Part shown: positions 6,177-13,557 of the stretch, piece by piece
How the letters are laid out: every line of letters begins with the position of its first letter
Numbering within the stretch: position 1 is the first letter of the stretch
NCBI GenBank assembly: GCA_041573795.1
Contig: JBFFQB010000074.1
Location: 1-16,687, forward strand
Source of the DNA: E44-bin32 sp041573795
GTDB lineage: Bacteria; Chloroflexota; Anaerolineae; Anaerolineales; E44-bin32
DNA: 16,687 nt
Reading direction: 5' to 3'
Translations under genes and position numbers: made by a program
Notes under the pieces: generated by a model
What the model was told of the DNA's origin: nothing
Database searches by the model: none
The model's input: only the letters and a program-made list of their open reading frames with translations

Positions 6177-7328
6177 ATGAACGAAGATGTGGCTGTAATT
6201 GGTGTGGGTTGGGCGGGGTTCCGTCCGGCCACACCAGAAGTTTCCTATAAGGAAATGATGTACCAGGCAGCGGTGAAGGCCTATGATGATGCGGGCGTTG
6301 ATCCGCGCAAGGACGTCGATAGCTTTATCACTGTCGCCGAGGATTTTATTGAGGGAACGAGTATTTTTGATGAGTATGTTCCTGACCAACTTGGCGCGGC
6401 GCTAAAACCAGTACATACCATCGGTGGCGACGGCTTGCACGGTATTGCTACGGCGGTAATGTTGATTAAGACGGGACAGGCTGAAATCGTTGTGGTTGAA
6501 GGTCATTCAAAGGCTTCCAATGTCCTTACCCTGCCACATATCGTGGCGTACGCGCAGGATCCGATTCTCAACCGTCCGTTGAATTGGGAAACAGATTTTG
6601 TCGCCGGATTGGAGATGAATCGCTACCTCTATGAAAGTGGGACAACACTGGAACAATGTGCCATGGTGGTGATGAAGAACCGGCGCAATGCATTGCGCAA
6701 CCCGCTCGCCCCGTACGGAGCTGATTTAACGCTGGACGAAGCCATGGGTGGTGATCCGATTGCATGGCCGTTACTCGACCGCCACACCGCCAGACATGCA
6801 GACGGGGCCATTGTGATGGTGTTGGCCTCGGAGAGGCGAGCAGAGACTTTGAGCCCCAACCCGGTCTGGGTGACGGGGGTGGGGTGGTGCAATGGTGCCG
6901 CCTCCTTGGAGAGCAGGGAGTGGGGATTCATACCTTATGTCCGCTCGGCGGCTGAGATGGCCTATAGCCAGGCAGGGATAGGTCAACCCCGCCTCGATCT
7001 CGATTTTGTTGAAGTCGATGATGTATACGCCTACAAAGAGCTGCAGACACTGGAGGCGTTAGGAATCTGTAGGCTGGGAGAAGCCGGAGGCCTCACTGAA
7101 GAAGGGGCAACGGAGGTGTTTGGCGAGATCCCGGTCAATCCTTCGGGAGGCAGCCAGGGGATGGGCGATATGCTCGACGCCAATGGTCTGGCCCGGGCGC
7201 TCGAGGTCGTCTTGCAGCTTCGAGGTGAAGCTGGCATGCACCAGCTGGAGGAGGTTGAGGTTGGGTTGGCTCAATCCTGGCGTGGTGTTCCATCCACGAG
7301 TTCAGCCGTAGCGGTATTTCAGGTTTAG
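6177..7328 (+). CDS. thiolase-fold protein A (SCP-x/Ltp2-like), catalytic Cys and His missing
   Basis: A 383-residue member of the SCP-x-type thiolase superfamily. The N-terminal half begins V-A-V-I-G-V-G-W and has I-K-T-G-Q-A-E-I-V-V-V-E-G-H-S-K-A (97-113). The C-terminal half ends with V-N-P-S-G-G (320-325), L-Q-L-R-G-E-A-G (346-353) and G-L-A-Q-S-W-R-G. Yet the Cys of C-A-S-G is absent: the region reads H-T-I-G-G-D-G-L-H-G, placing Gly83 at the nucleophile position. The G-H-P motif after N-P-S-G-G reads G-D-M (330-332). A normal Claisen thiolase reaction is thus unlikely; a retro-aldol or structural role is possible, as in Ltp2 aldolase. The ATG has AAGGAG seven bases upstream. First gene of a four-gene operon; thiolase-like B follows after 11 bases. 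Confidence 0.85.
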   Translation: MNEDVAVIGVGWAGFRPATPEVSYKEMMYQAAVKAYDDAGVDPRKDVDSFITVAEDFIEGTSIFDEYVPDQLGAALKPVHTIGGDGLHGIATAVMLIKTGQAEIVVVEGHSKASNVLTLPHIVAYAQDPILNRPLNWETDFVAGLEMNRYLYESGTTLEQCAMVVMKNRRNALRNPLAPYGADLTLDEAMGGDPIAWPLLDRHTARHADGAIVMVLASERRAETLSPNPVWVTGVGWCNGAASLESREWGFIPYVRSAAEMAYSQAGIGQPRLDLDFVEVDDVYAYKELQTLEALGICRLGEAGGLTEEGATEVFGEIPVNPSGGSQGMGDMLDANGLARALEVVLQLRGEAGMHQLEEVEVGLAQSWRGVPSTSSAVAVFQV

Positions 7329-7339
7329 GAGGGCGGACG

Positions 7340-8512
7340 ATGGGAATGCGAAAAGTTGCAGTCGTTGGTGCCGGGATGACCCGCTTTGTCCGCCGAGCGC
7401 AAGAGACTCCAAAAGAGTTAGCCTGGCAAGCGGCGAAGATGGCGCTGGAATCTTGTGAGATGACGCTGGATGATGTTGGAGCCGTTTGTATGGGCACTGC
7501 GCCCGATTCGTTCGACGGTGTCCATATGAAGGCGGAATACCTGAGCGATGGTGCAGGAGCCTGGGGAAAACCCTACATGCGCTCCTATGTTGGCGGAGGC
7601 ACCGGGGTCTTTGCACCGATCCAGGGTTGGTACCATGTGGCTTCAGGCATGTTCGATGTGGCGCTGGTGGTTTGTGAGGAGAAGATGTCGAGCTTCTACC
7701 CGCATGCACAAGCCGCCTTCCTAACGATCTTTGACCACACGACTGAACGGCCGTTGAAGCCCAATTTGCTTTGGATTTTCGCGCTTGAGATGAACCGCTA
7801 CATGCAGACGTATGGTCTCTCCAAAGAGGATATCGCCAGGGTTGCGGTGAAGAACAAGCGCAATGCTGCTGATCATCCTTGTGCACTCCTGGGCGACGCT
7901 GATATCACCGTCGAGGATGTGCTCAATTCAGAAATGTTGGCCTGGCCCGTAAATCGTTTGGATGTGAGCCCGGTGAGTGATGGTGCGGTGGCACTGGTTC
8001 TTGCCGCCGAGCATGTGGCCAAGCGGGTGACCGATAAGCCGGTATGGTTCCAGGGCGTGGGGTGGAACTTAGACACTGCCTACTGGGCCAACCGAGATCT
8101 TGCCTATCCGCGCTATGTTGAGTATGCCGCCAGGATGGCATACGAAATGGCCGGGATTAAGGAGCCCCGCAAAGAAATTCATATCGTGGAACCGTACGAT
8201 CCTTTCGATTATAAGGAATGCCACCATCTGGAGGGATTGCTGTTGGCTGATCGCGGTCAGGCACCCCAGTTGGTTGCTGATGGTGTCACATTACGTGACG
8301 GGAATATGCCCGTATGTCCTTCAGGTGGGCTCCTCGGAGTGGGCAATCCAATCGCGGCAGCGGGTTTAATGAAAGTCGCAGAACTCTTCTGGCAGCTGCG
8401 GGGTGAAGCAGGTGCCAGGCAGGTTCCCGGTCAACCGAAACGCGGCTTGGCTCAGGCCTGGGGTGACTTAATGCAGGTTGGCACCGTCGTCATCCTGGGA
8501 ACGAACCCCTGA
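7340..8512 (+). CDS. thiolase-fold protein B (SCP-x/Ltp2-like), catalytic Cys and His missing
   Basis: A 390-residue thiolase-fold paralogue of the preceding protein, clearly diverged. It starts K-V-A-V-V-G-A-G-M-T-R-F and shows A-S-G-M-F-D-V-A-L-V-V-C-E-E-K-M-S (101-117), L-E-M-N-R-Y (149-154; also present in A), V-K-N-K-R-N-A, and the C-terminal F-W-Q-L-R-G-E-A-G. The nucleophile region reads Y-V-G-G-G-T-G (83-89), with Gly86 in place of Cys. The usual N-P-S-G-G is C-P-S-G-G (326-330) and G-H-P is G-N-P (335-337). Both subunits thus lost the same catalytic residues. The segment V-E-P-Y-D-P-F-D-Y-K-E (283-293) replaces the H-D-C-F-T region and offers Tyr/Asp candidates. AGGAGGG, overlapping the previous stop codon, lies six bases before the ATG. 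A and B may form a heterodimer. Confidence 0.85.
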   Translation: MGMRKVAVVGAGMTRFVRRAQETPKELAWQAAKMALESCEMTLDDVGAVCMGTAPDSFDGVHMKAEYLSDGAGAWGKPYMRSYVGGGTGVFAPIQGWYHVASGMFDVALVVCEEKMSSFYPHAQAAFLTIFDHTTERPLKPNLLWIFALEMNRYMQTYGLSKEDIARVAVKNKRNAADHPCALLGDADITVEDVLNSEMLAWPVNRLDVSPVSDGAVALVLAAEHVAKRVTDKPVWFQGVGWNLDTAYWANRDLAYPRYVEYAARMAYEMAGIKEPRKEIHIVEPYDPFDYKECHHLEGLLLADRGQAPQLVADGVTLRDGNMPVCPSGGLLGVGNPIAAAGLMKVAELFWQLRGEAGARQVPGQPKRGLAQAWGDLMQVGTVVILGTNP

Positions 8513-8526
8513 AAGGAATGCGGACG

Positions 8527-9048
8527 ATGACATCTAAGATCAAGGAATTTTCTGGCACACCCCTCAGTGAGAAGGATTTCGAAAAAGGACGAATCCTGCA
8601 TCGCCAGGACCAACTTGAGGCCTGGTATGCCTGGGATACCGGTGTGGCGATCCGAACGTACCTGGCGGCATTGCAGGAGGGGGTTCTTTTAGGGGGCTAC
8701 TGTGCAACGTGTCGTAAGACAGTCATTCCTCCACGAACTGTGTGCGAGTGGTGCTTCCGGCCCATGGATGAGTATGTTCCTCTGCAGGATACCGGGGTCA
8801 TTAATACCTACTCCCTTTGCTATGTAACCTGGGATGTCAAGCGAATCAAGGAGCCGGAAATTCCCGCTGTCATTGATATCGATGGCGCCTCTCCGCTTCA
8901 CGGGATCCTGCATAAGCTAGGCGAGGTTTCTCCGGATCAAGTCAAGATTGGTATGCACGTCCAGGCTGTTTGGAAACCGGAGGATGAACGCGAGGGAGCG
9001 ATCACTGACATCCTCTACTTCAAACCCATCAAGGAGGCCAAGTCATGA
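8527..9048 (+). CDS. zinc-ribbon/OB-fold (DUF35) protein A, acyl-CoA-associated
   Basis: A 173-residue DUF35 protein. After about 50 N-terminal residues, probably helical, comes a rubredoxin-like zinc ribbon with Y-C-A-T-C and V-C-E-W-C-F (Cys59, 62, 73, 76), then an OB-fold with T-G-V-I-N-T-Y-S, E-I-P-A-V-I-D-I-D-G and I-G-M-H-V-Q-A-V-W-K-P. DUF35 proteins are small partners of thiolase-fold enzymes: ChsH2 with Ltp2, BbsA with BbsB, and the archaeal thiolase/HMG-CoA synthase bridge protein, where they bind CoA or shape the active site. The start at 8527 is preferred because AAAGGA lies nine bases upstream; the ATG at 8518 abuts that site. It follows thiolase-like B after 14 bases and overlaps the next gene by four. 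Confidence 0.85.
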   Translation: MTSKIKEFSGTPLSEKDFEKGRILHRQDQLEAWYAWDTGVAIRTYLAALQEGVLLGGYCATCRKTVIPPRTVCEWCFRPMDEYVPLQDTGVINTYSLCYVTWDVKRIKEPEIPAVIDIDGASPLHGILHKLGEVSPDQVKIGMHVQAVWKPEDEREGAITDILYFKPIKEAKS

Positions 9049-9512
9049 GCATTCTAGGTCATGATCCTGCGGGTCCCGCTGCCTGGCTGGGTGACCTGCC
9101 GGTCACGAGTCGTTACACCTTTGGTATTGCAGGCGAGCGCTTCTTTCGGGCGATCAAGGATGAGGGTAAGCTCATGGGCTCTCGATGTCCCGCCTGTGAC
9201 ATCACCTATGTCCCAGCACGCATTTTCTGCGAGCGTTGTTTGTCCGAACTTAATGAATGGGCAGAGGTTGGGCCTGGAGGCGAGGTATATACCTATACGC
9301 TGCTTTTCGTCGATAAGGACGGGCTAGCGTTGGATGAACCCGAGATCGTCGCATTCATCCGTATAGCTGATGGTGGCCTGGTACATCGTTTAGCCGGTAT
9401 CGAACCCGAATCTGTTGATATTGGGATGCAAGTCGAGGCTGTCTTCAAAGCCAAGAAGGACCGAGAAGGATCGATCCTGGATATCACCCATTTCAAACCT
9501 GCGAAAGCCTAA
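9045..9512 (+). CDS. zinc-ribbon/OB-fold (DUF35) protein B, acyl-CoA-associated
   Basis: A 155-residue second DUF35 protein, different from its upstream neighbour. The zinc ribbon is R-C-P-A-C and F-C-E-R-C-L (Cys48, 51, 62, 65); the OB-fold follows with G-G-E-V-Y-T-Y-T, P-E-I-V-A-F-I-R-I-A-D-G, G-L-V-H-R-L and I-G-M-Q-V-E-A-V-F-K. The N-terminal segment R-Y-T-F-G-I-A-G-E-R-F-F-R-A is the usual helix that packs against the thiolase partner. Translation is coupled: its ATG overlaps the stop of the preceding gene (ATGA), and AAGGAGG lies seven bases upstream. One DUF35 protein per thiolase-fold protein suggests a complex of two matched pairs. A strong hairpin follows. Confidence 0.87.
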   Translation: MSILGHDPAGPAAWLGDLPVTSRYTFGIAGERFFRAIKDEGKLMGSRCPACDITYVPARIFCERCLSELNEWAEVGPGGEVYTYTLLFVDKDGLALDEPEIVAFIRIADGGLVHRLAGIEPESVDIGMQVEAVFKAKKDREGSILDITHFKPAKA

Positions 9513-9533
9513 GTTTTCATATCCATGTGGATG

Positions 9534-9565
9534 AAACCACCGGCGGAAAGCCGGTGGTTTAATTT
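9534..9565 (+). terminator. terminator hairpin at the end of the thiolase/DUF35 operon
   Basis: AAACCACCGGC (9534-9544) pairs perfectly with GCCGGTGGTTT (9550-9560) around a five-base GGAAA loop. The tail AATTT is only partly T-rich. It lies between the operon end and the convergent flavoprotein gene. Confidence 0.7.
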
Positions 9566-9575
9566 CCCGATCAAG

Positions 9576-10877
9576 TCAGGCCGAATGCAGGGCATACCCG
9601 GCTGCTGACCGGCCAGCCACCCATCCCGTCGAAAAGGCTGCCTGCAAGTTATACCCTCCCGTATCCGCATCTAGATCCAGCACCTCACCAGCAAAGTACA
9701 ATCCTGGAACTAACTTTGACCCCATACTGCGCGGATCAACTTCTTTTGTGTTCACCCCGCCAGCTGTAATGATAGCCTGGTTAAAGGTTCGGTGACCAAC
9801 GACCTCAAAACGAAGGTCCTTCAGCCACGAATTCAGGCGCTGGCGCTCTTCTGCTGTGATTTGATGTGCTTCTTTTTCGCCTGCAATCCCGATCTGGGCC
9901 AGACATGTGGGGATCATTTTCTGGGGCAGCAAACCCCCAAGCAACGTTCGGAATTGCTTCTTCCCGTGTAAATCCAGATCTCTCAAGATCCTCGCATCCA
10001 GGCGGCTCTCATCAAGTGCAGGTTTCAAATCTATGCTCACCTGTACGTCATCCTGCGCGATTAATCCATCGACGGCAGCACGGCTCATGGCGAGGATAAC
10101 GGGTCCAGATAATCCGAAGTGAGTGAACAGCATTTCTCCCAGCCGGGCGTCCTCTTCCCTGCCATTGACAATCAGCCTCACCATAACGTTGCGCAAGCTC
10201 AATCCTTGTAAATTGGCGGCCGTCTGCCCGCGTGTCACCAGCGGGACGAGCGCCGGACGGATGGGGATCAGTGTGTGCCCAAGCGACTCCGCCAACGTGT
10301 AGCCGTCTCCGGTTGAGCCAGTACCAGGGTAAGATGCTCCCCCAGTGGCGATGACAATAGCTTTTGCCTGGACCTCGATGATTTGATCGTTAACGTCATT
10401 TCTACGATGATCCCCGGGTTTAATCACATCCAATGCCAGAGCATTTGGGCTGGCAAGGGTCAGGGCTTTGACGCGCGCAGAGGGCATCAACGTGACGCCC
10501 GCATGTGACATCCACGCCTCCAGGGCGCGTACGATCTCGAGCGCATCCTGTGAAACTGGGAAGACACGGCCACCGCGTTCTACCAGGGTCTCAACTCCGA
10601 GCGATTGGAGAAAGGTAATCAGATCTTGGGAAAAGAAACGGGAAAACGCTGAATGAAGAAAGCGCCCGCGTGGGCCGAAGTGCTCGATGAATGCATCCAG
10701 AGGTGCTGTATTGGTAAGGTTGCAGCGCCCTTGGCCGGTAAGCTGCAGCTTTCGACCAGGACGATCCATTTTCTCGAGCAACAATGTCCGCGCACCAGCA
10801 TGGGCAGCCTGGCCGGCTGCCATCATCCCGGCTGGACCTGCTCCCACGACAATCACGTCGAAATGATTATTAAACAC
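9576..10877 (-). CDS. NAD(P)/FAD-dependent oxidoreductase, HI0933/YhiN (BaiN-like) family
   Basis: A 433-residue flavoprotein. The N-terminal FAD-binding fold is clear: D-V-I-V-V-G-A-G-P-A-G (7-17) with Glu35 at the end of the second strand, followed by the family signature P-G-R-K-L-Q-L-T-G-Q-G-R-C-N-L-T-N (40-56). The C-terminus has the second FAD motif G-L-Y-F-A-G-E-V-L-D-L-D-A-D-T-G-G-Y-N-L-Q (392-412). HI0933-family proteins are flavin reductases of mostly unknown substrate; the relative BaiN was proposed to act on bile-acid intermediates. No signal peptide. The only start that keeps the whole first strand is GTG at 10877, which has no visible ribosome binding site; see the finding on a possible upstream ATG in another frame. 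The gene is convergent with the thiolase operon, so a shared role is not implied. Confidence 0.9.
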   Translation of the reverse strand: MFNNHFDVIVVGAGPAGMMAAGQAAHAGARTLLLEKMDRPGRKLQLTGQGRCNLTNTAPLDAFIEHFGPRGRFLHSAFSRFFSQDLITFLQSLGVETLVERGGRVFPVSQDALEIVRALEAWMSHAGVTLMPSARVKALTLASPNALALDVIKPGDHRRNDVNDQIIEVQAKAIVIATGGASYPGTGSTGDGYTLAESLGHTLIPIRPALVPLVTRGQTAANLQGLSLRNVMVRLIVNGREEDARLGEMLFTHFGLSGPVILAMSRAAVDGLIAQDDVQVSIDLKPALDESRLDARILRDLDLHGKKQFRTLLGGLLPQKMIPTCLAQIGIAGEKEAHQITAEERQRLNSWLKDLRFEVVGHRTFNQAIITAGGVNTKEVDPRSMGSKLVPGLYFAGEVLDLDADTGGYNLQAAFSTGWVAGRSAAGYALHSA

Positions 10878-10887
10878 CGCTGTGTTT

Positions 10888-10969
10888 TTCAGCCATGATC
10901 TTCGCCTGGATTATATTGCGCCTTTCTAGCCATGAGTACAGGATCTTGTTTCAGACATGATCTTCCGCC
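10888..10969. repeat. two near-identical ~19-base direct repeats upstream of the flavoprotein gene
   Basis: Copy 1 at 10888-10906 and copy 2 at 10950-10969 share TTCAG, then CATGATCTTC, then GCC, with one substitution and one inserted base. On the minus strand both read like translation starts (GGAAGATCATG-x-CTGAAA). They may be remnants of a duplicated gene start or a regulatory direct repeat in the divergent promoter region. Confidence 0.45.
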
Positions 10970-11031
10970 ATAATGACAGGCGTTGTGGTGCCTGGATCGA
11001 ATAGGTCGTTAATGGATAAGGAGCTTTGAAT

Positions 11032-11496
11032 ATGTGTGTAAATAGATCCTTTCGGCAGCGTGCGGCTGTTATTATGAGCCTTATCGTTCTTGGCATAGCT
11101 TTTCCGGCGTGCGCTCCCGAAATATCGGAAGAAGAACGCAATGAAGTTTACTCGCTGATTGAATGGAATCTTTATTATGCACGAATTGAAGACTTGAATG
11201 GCTATATGTGGACGCTGCATCCAGATGCGCCAGGGTTGGATGAGACCCAGGCGCAGATGGCGATGCTCTTCCAAGATTTTGACCTGGCCTACAACATTGA
11301 GGAGTGGGAAATTCAATCGATAAACTCCCAATCCGCTCGAGTCCGAGTCGTTCAAACTACGGTCAAGATTGCTGGTCCTGATCCCTTCAGAGATAATCGC
11401 CTTGAGGCGGTCCACACGCTTCGCAAGGATAGCACAGGGGCTTGGAAGATATTCTCCACGGAGCTTAGAGAGGACAGCATCGAATATCTCCAGTAA
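11032..11496 (+). CDS. secreted lipoprotein with NTF2-like fold (hypothetical)
   Basis: A 154-residue exported protein. The N-terminus is basic (R-S-F-R-Q-R) followed by a hydrophobic core and F-P-A-C at Cys27, an atypical but plausible lipobox with Phe at -3. The mature part starts with a helix (S-E-E-E-R-N-E-V-Y-S-L-I-E-W-N-L-Y-Y-A) and continues as strands ending in R-L-E-A-V-H-T-L-R-K-D-S-T-G-A-W-K-I-F-S-T-E-L. That order, helices then a curved sheet closing on G-x-W-K-I, is typical of NTF2/SnoaL-like domains; the assignment is by pattern, not by a diagnostic motif. ATG 11032 is favoured because AAGGAG lies eight bases upstream; a TTG at 11026 is too close to it. The thioesterase gene starts 51 bases later. 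Confidence 0.7.
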   Translation: MCVNRSFRQRAAVIMSLIVLGIAFPACAPEISEEERNEVYSLIEWNLYYARIEDLNGYMWTLHPDAPGLDETQAQMAMLFQDFDLAYNIEEWEIQSINSQSARVRVVQTTVKIAGPDPFRDNRLEAVHTLRKDSTGAWKIFSTELREDSIEYLQ

Positions 11497-11547
11497 GCTT
11501 CCATCTTAACGGGCACATCCAGGAATGACGATCTTGAGGGGTGGAAA

Positions 11548-12012
11548 TTGGAAAGTCAGAACGCAACAATGCAGATGGAAAAGATGATCGAAATTCTGCG
11601 TCAGAAATATGGCAGCCGGTTGGACGATTTCATCATCCCACCTCCAGTTTTTACCTTGATGCAGGGTGAGATCCTCGCCTTTGATCTACAGGCAGCCTGG
11701 CTCAAGGCTCGTTTTCCGATCTTGCCGGGCTACCTCAATCCGTATCAGCTTATGCAAGGGGGTATGATTGCAGCCGCAGTAGACAACACGCTGGGTCCGC
11801 TCAGTATGCTCGTCGCACCACCGAATGTAACCCGCAGAATTGAACTTAAGTATTCCTCACCAATTTCTCCCGACATGGGGCATATCATTGTCTTTGCACA
11901 GCGTTTGTCAGGCGAAGGTCGTGAATTATTGCTTAAAGCCGAAGTGCGCTCGGAGAGGGGAAAACTCCTGGCCCGCGCTTGGGCGCGGCATTGGATCACG
12001 GCCAGTGAATAA
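11548..12012 (+). CDS. hotdog-fold thioesterase, PaaI-like
   Basis: A 154-residue protein of the PaaI/4HBT hotdog superfamily, whose members hydrolyse acyl-CoA thioesters in the cytosol. The N-terminal extension is helical. The core has the family pattern: L-N-P-Y-Q-L-M-Q-G-G-M-I-A-A-A-V-D-N-T-L-G (63-83) with Gly71-Gly72 capping the central helix and Asp79 as the likely catalytic acid, then R-R-I-E-L-K-Y-S-S-P-I and the final strands V-R-S-E-R-G-K-L-L-A-R-A. The usual His of H-G-G is Gln70, a variation seen in some members. The TTG at 11548 is chosen because GAGGGG lies six bases upstream; an ATG at 11569 has none. It may be co-transcribed with the upstream lipoprotein. A link to the thiolase-like operon by acyl-CoA chemistry is possible but not shown. 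Confidence 0.8.
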   Translation: MESQNATMQMEKMIEILRQKYGSRLDDFIIPPPVFTLMQGEILAFDLQAAWLKARFPILPGYLNPYQLMQGGMIAAAVDNTLGPLSMLVAPPNVTRRIELKYSSPISPDMGHIIVFAQRLSGEGRELLLKAEVRSERGKLLARAWARHWITASE

Positions 12013-12209
12013 CGAGGGGCATGGGAGCATTTGGCCTACTCTGTAATTGATTGAATCCTTAACCGCAAGTTATTGCTGGCTTCCCCCTCGGTAGCCAAGC
12101 GGCGTGCTCCACAATGGGCTTACGCTCGATCGGCCATTACACCGAGGGCTATGTCCTGGGTTTGAATGTTGTAGCAGTACACTTATTAGTAGTATATGGA
12201 GGCAATTTC

Positions 12210-13319
12210 TTGGATCCCCGTATTCGTAATCTTGCCCGCATCCTCGTTGAGCATTCTCTGGCGATAGAACCGAAGCAAAGAGTGCATATCGGTTGTTGGC
12301 CCTTTTCCCCCCGAGCAATTCCTTACCTAAAAGAGATTACCCGGGCTGTATTTCGAGCTGGCGCCTATCCTCTGCTCGATCTCGAACCTGAGTTCTTCGA
12401 AACCATGGTGCTTTTAGAAGGTAATGATGACCAATTAGCTTTCGTTGATCCACGCTTGATGATGATGATCAAGGAATGGGAACGTTCAATTGTCCTGTAT
12501 TGTGAAGAGAATACACGCCGGCATTCTGACATTGATCCGGCACGACAGGCATTTCGAACGAAGCATTACCGTGAGTTTCAAGAGATCGGGGCAAGACGCA
12601 CCGCAGCGGGTGAACACCTCTGGGTGCTGACCAATATACCAACTCCCGGCTATGCCCAGGAAGCCGGCATGAGCCTGGAGGCGTTCGAAGATTTCTACTT
12701 TAGCTCAATTTTTGCCGACACTGAAGATCCGATCAAGCTCTGGAAGAACGTGTTTCATGAGCAAGAGGCACTAGTTGATTGGTTGAAAGGTAAAAAATGG
12801 GTTGAACTGAAAGGAGAAAATATCGACCTTAAGTTTTCAATTGAAGATCGTCCCTTTATTAACAGTCATGGAAGGGTTAACCTGCCGGATGGAGAGATTT
12901 TCACAGCACCGGTAGAGGATTCTGTCGATGGTTGGGTTCGTTTCAGTTATCCAGCGATCTATAATGGCCGGGAAGTATCCGGGATCGAATTGCATTTCGA
13001 ATCAGGACGCGTGATAGAAGCATCGGCTGAGAAAAATCAAGCTTTCCTTGAAACCATGCTCGATATGGATGCGGGTTCTAGAATCCTGGGTGAATTCGCC
13101 ATCGGTACAAATCGAAAGCTTAATCGTTTTGTTAGAAATATTACATTCGATGAGAAGCTGAGTGGGACGATTCACATGGCGTTAGGGCTTGGCTATCCCG
13201 AATCCGGCAGCCGCAATGAGAGTGCACTACACTGGGATATGATCCATGACATGAAGCATGGGAGTCAGATCCTGGTCGATGGAGAGCTCTTCTACGATTC
13301 GGGCGAATTCAAAATTTAA
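12210..13319 (+). CDS. M29 family (thermophilic) aminopeptidase
   Basis: A 369-residue metallo-aminopeptidase of family M29 (AmpS/AmpT/PepS), a cytosolic dimer with two metal ions that removes N-terminal residues from peptides. All expected ligands are visible at the right spacing: Glu229 in N-L-P-D-G-E-I-F-T-A-P, Glu295 in L-G-E-F-A-I-G-T-N, His322 in I-H-M-A-L-G, His341 and Asp343 in A-L-H-W-D, and the catalytic Tyr329 in G-L-G-Y-P-E. The start is TTG at 12210, with GGAGG seven bases upstream, and yields the canonical opening D-P-R-I-x-x-L-A-R-I-L-V-E. An in-frame ATG at 12114 would add 32 residues with no homology. It stands alone on the plus strand. Confidence 0.93.
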   Translation: MDPRIRNLARILVEHSLAIEPKQRVHIGCWPFSPRAIPYLKEITRAVFRAGAYPLLDLEPEFFETMVLLEGNDDQLAFVDPRLMMMIKEWERSIVLYCEENTRRHSDIDPARQAFRTKHYREFQEIGARRTAAGEHLWVLTNIPTPGYAQEAGMSLEAFEDFYFSSIFADTEDPIKLWKNVFHEQEALVDWLKGKKWVELKGENIDLKFSIEDRPFINSHGRVNLPDGEIFTAPVEDSVDGWVRFSYPAIYNGREVSGIELHFESGRVIEASAEKNQAFLETMLDMDAGSRILGEFAIGTNRKLNRFVRNITFDEKLSGTIHMALGLGYPESGSRNESALHWDMIHDMKHGSQILVDGELFYDSGEFKI

Positions 13320-13557
13320 GCTGAAGCAGGCGGCAGATGGAGAATGTCCGTTGAAGCCTGGTTTGGTGAAATACTAAACATAGTCTATCTTGGTGTAGTG
13401 TGAGGCCAGATGGTTGACCCAATACCGGGCGATACCCATAGGCTGAAACATTTTTCAGGTGGTATGCGTACAGAGAGTGATCGCTAATTTCAAAATTGAT
13501 GACCGCTCGGTACGTGAGGAAATCGCAAACAACAAAGTATCAGGATGGGAGGGCGCA

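Noticed and set aside
7302..7886. 194-residue minus-strand open frame antisense to thiolase-like B
   Set aside because: Rich in Ser/Arg/His/Pro as expected of a shadow frame; the opposite strand encodes a clear family member with a good start.
6177..8512. Annotation of the two thiolase-fold proteins as acetyl-CoA acetyltransferases
   Set aside because: Neither has the nucleophilic Cys nor the GHP His, so the standard reaction is not supported.
12114..12209. ATG start of the M29 aminopeptidase 32 residues upstream
   Set aside because: The added residues are unlike the family, and TTG 12210 has GGAGG at ideal spacing just before the canonical N-terminus.
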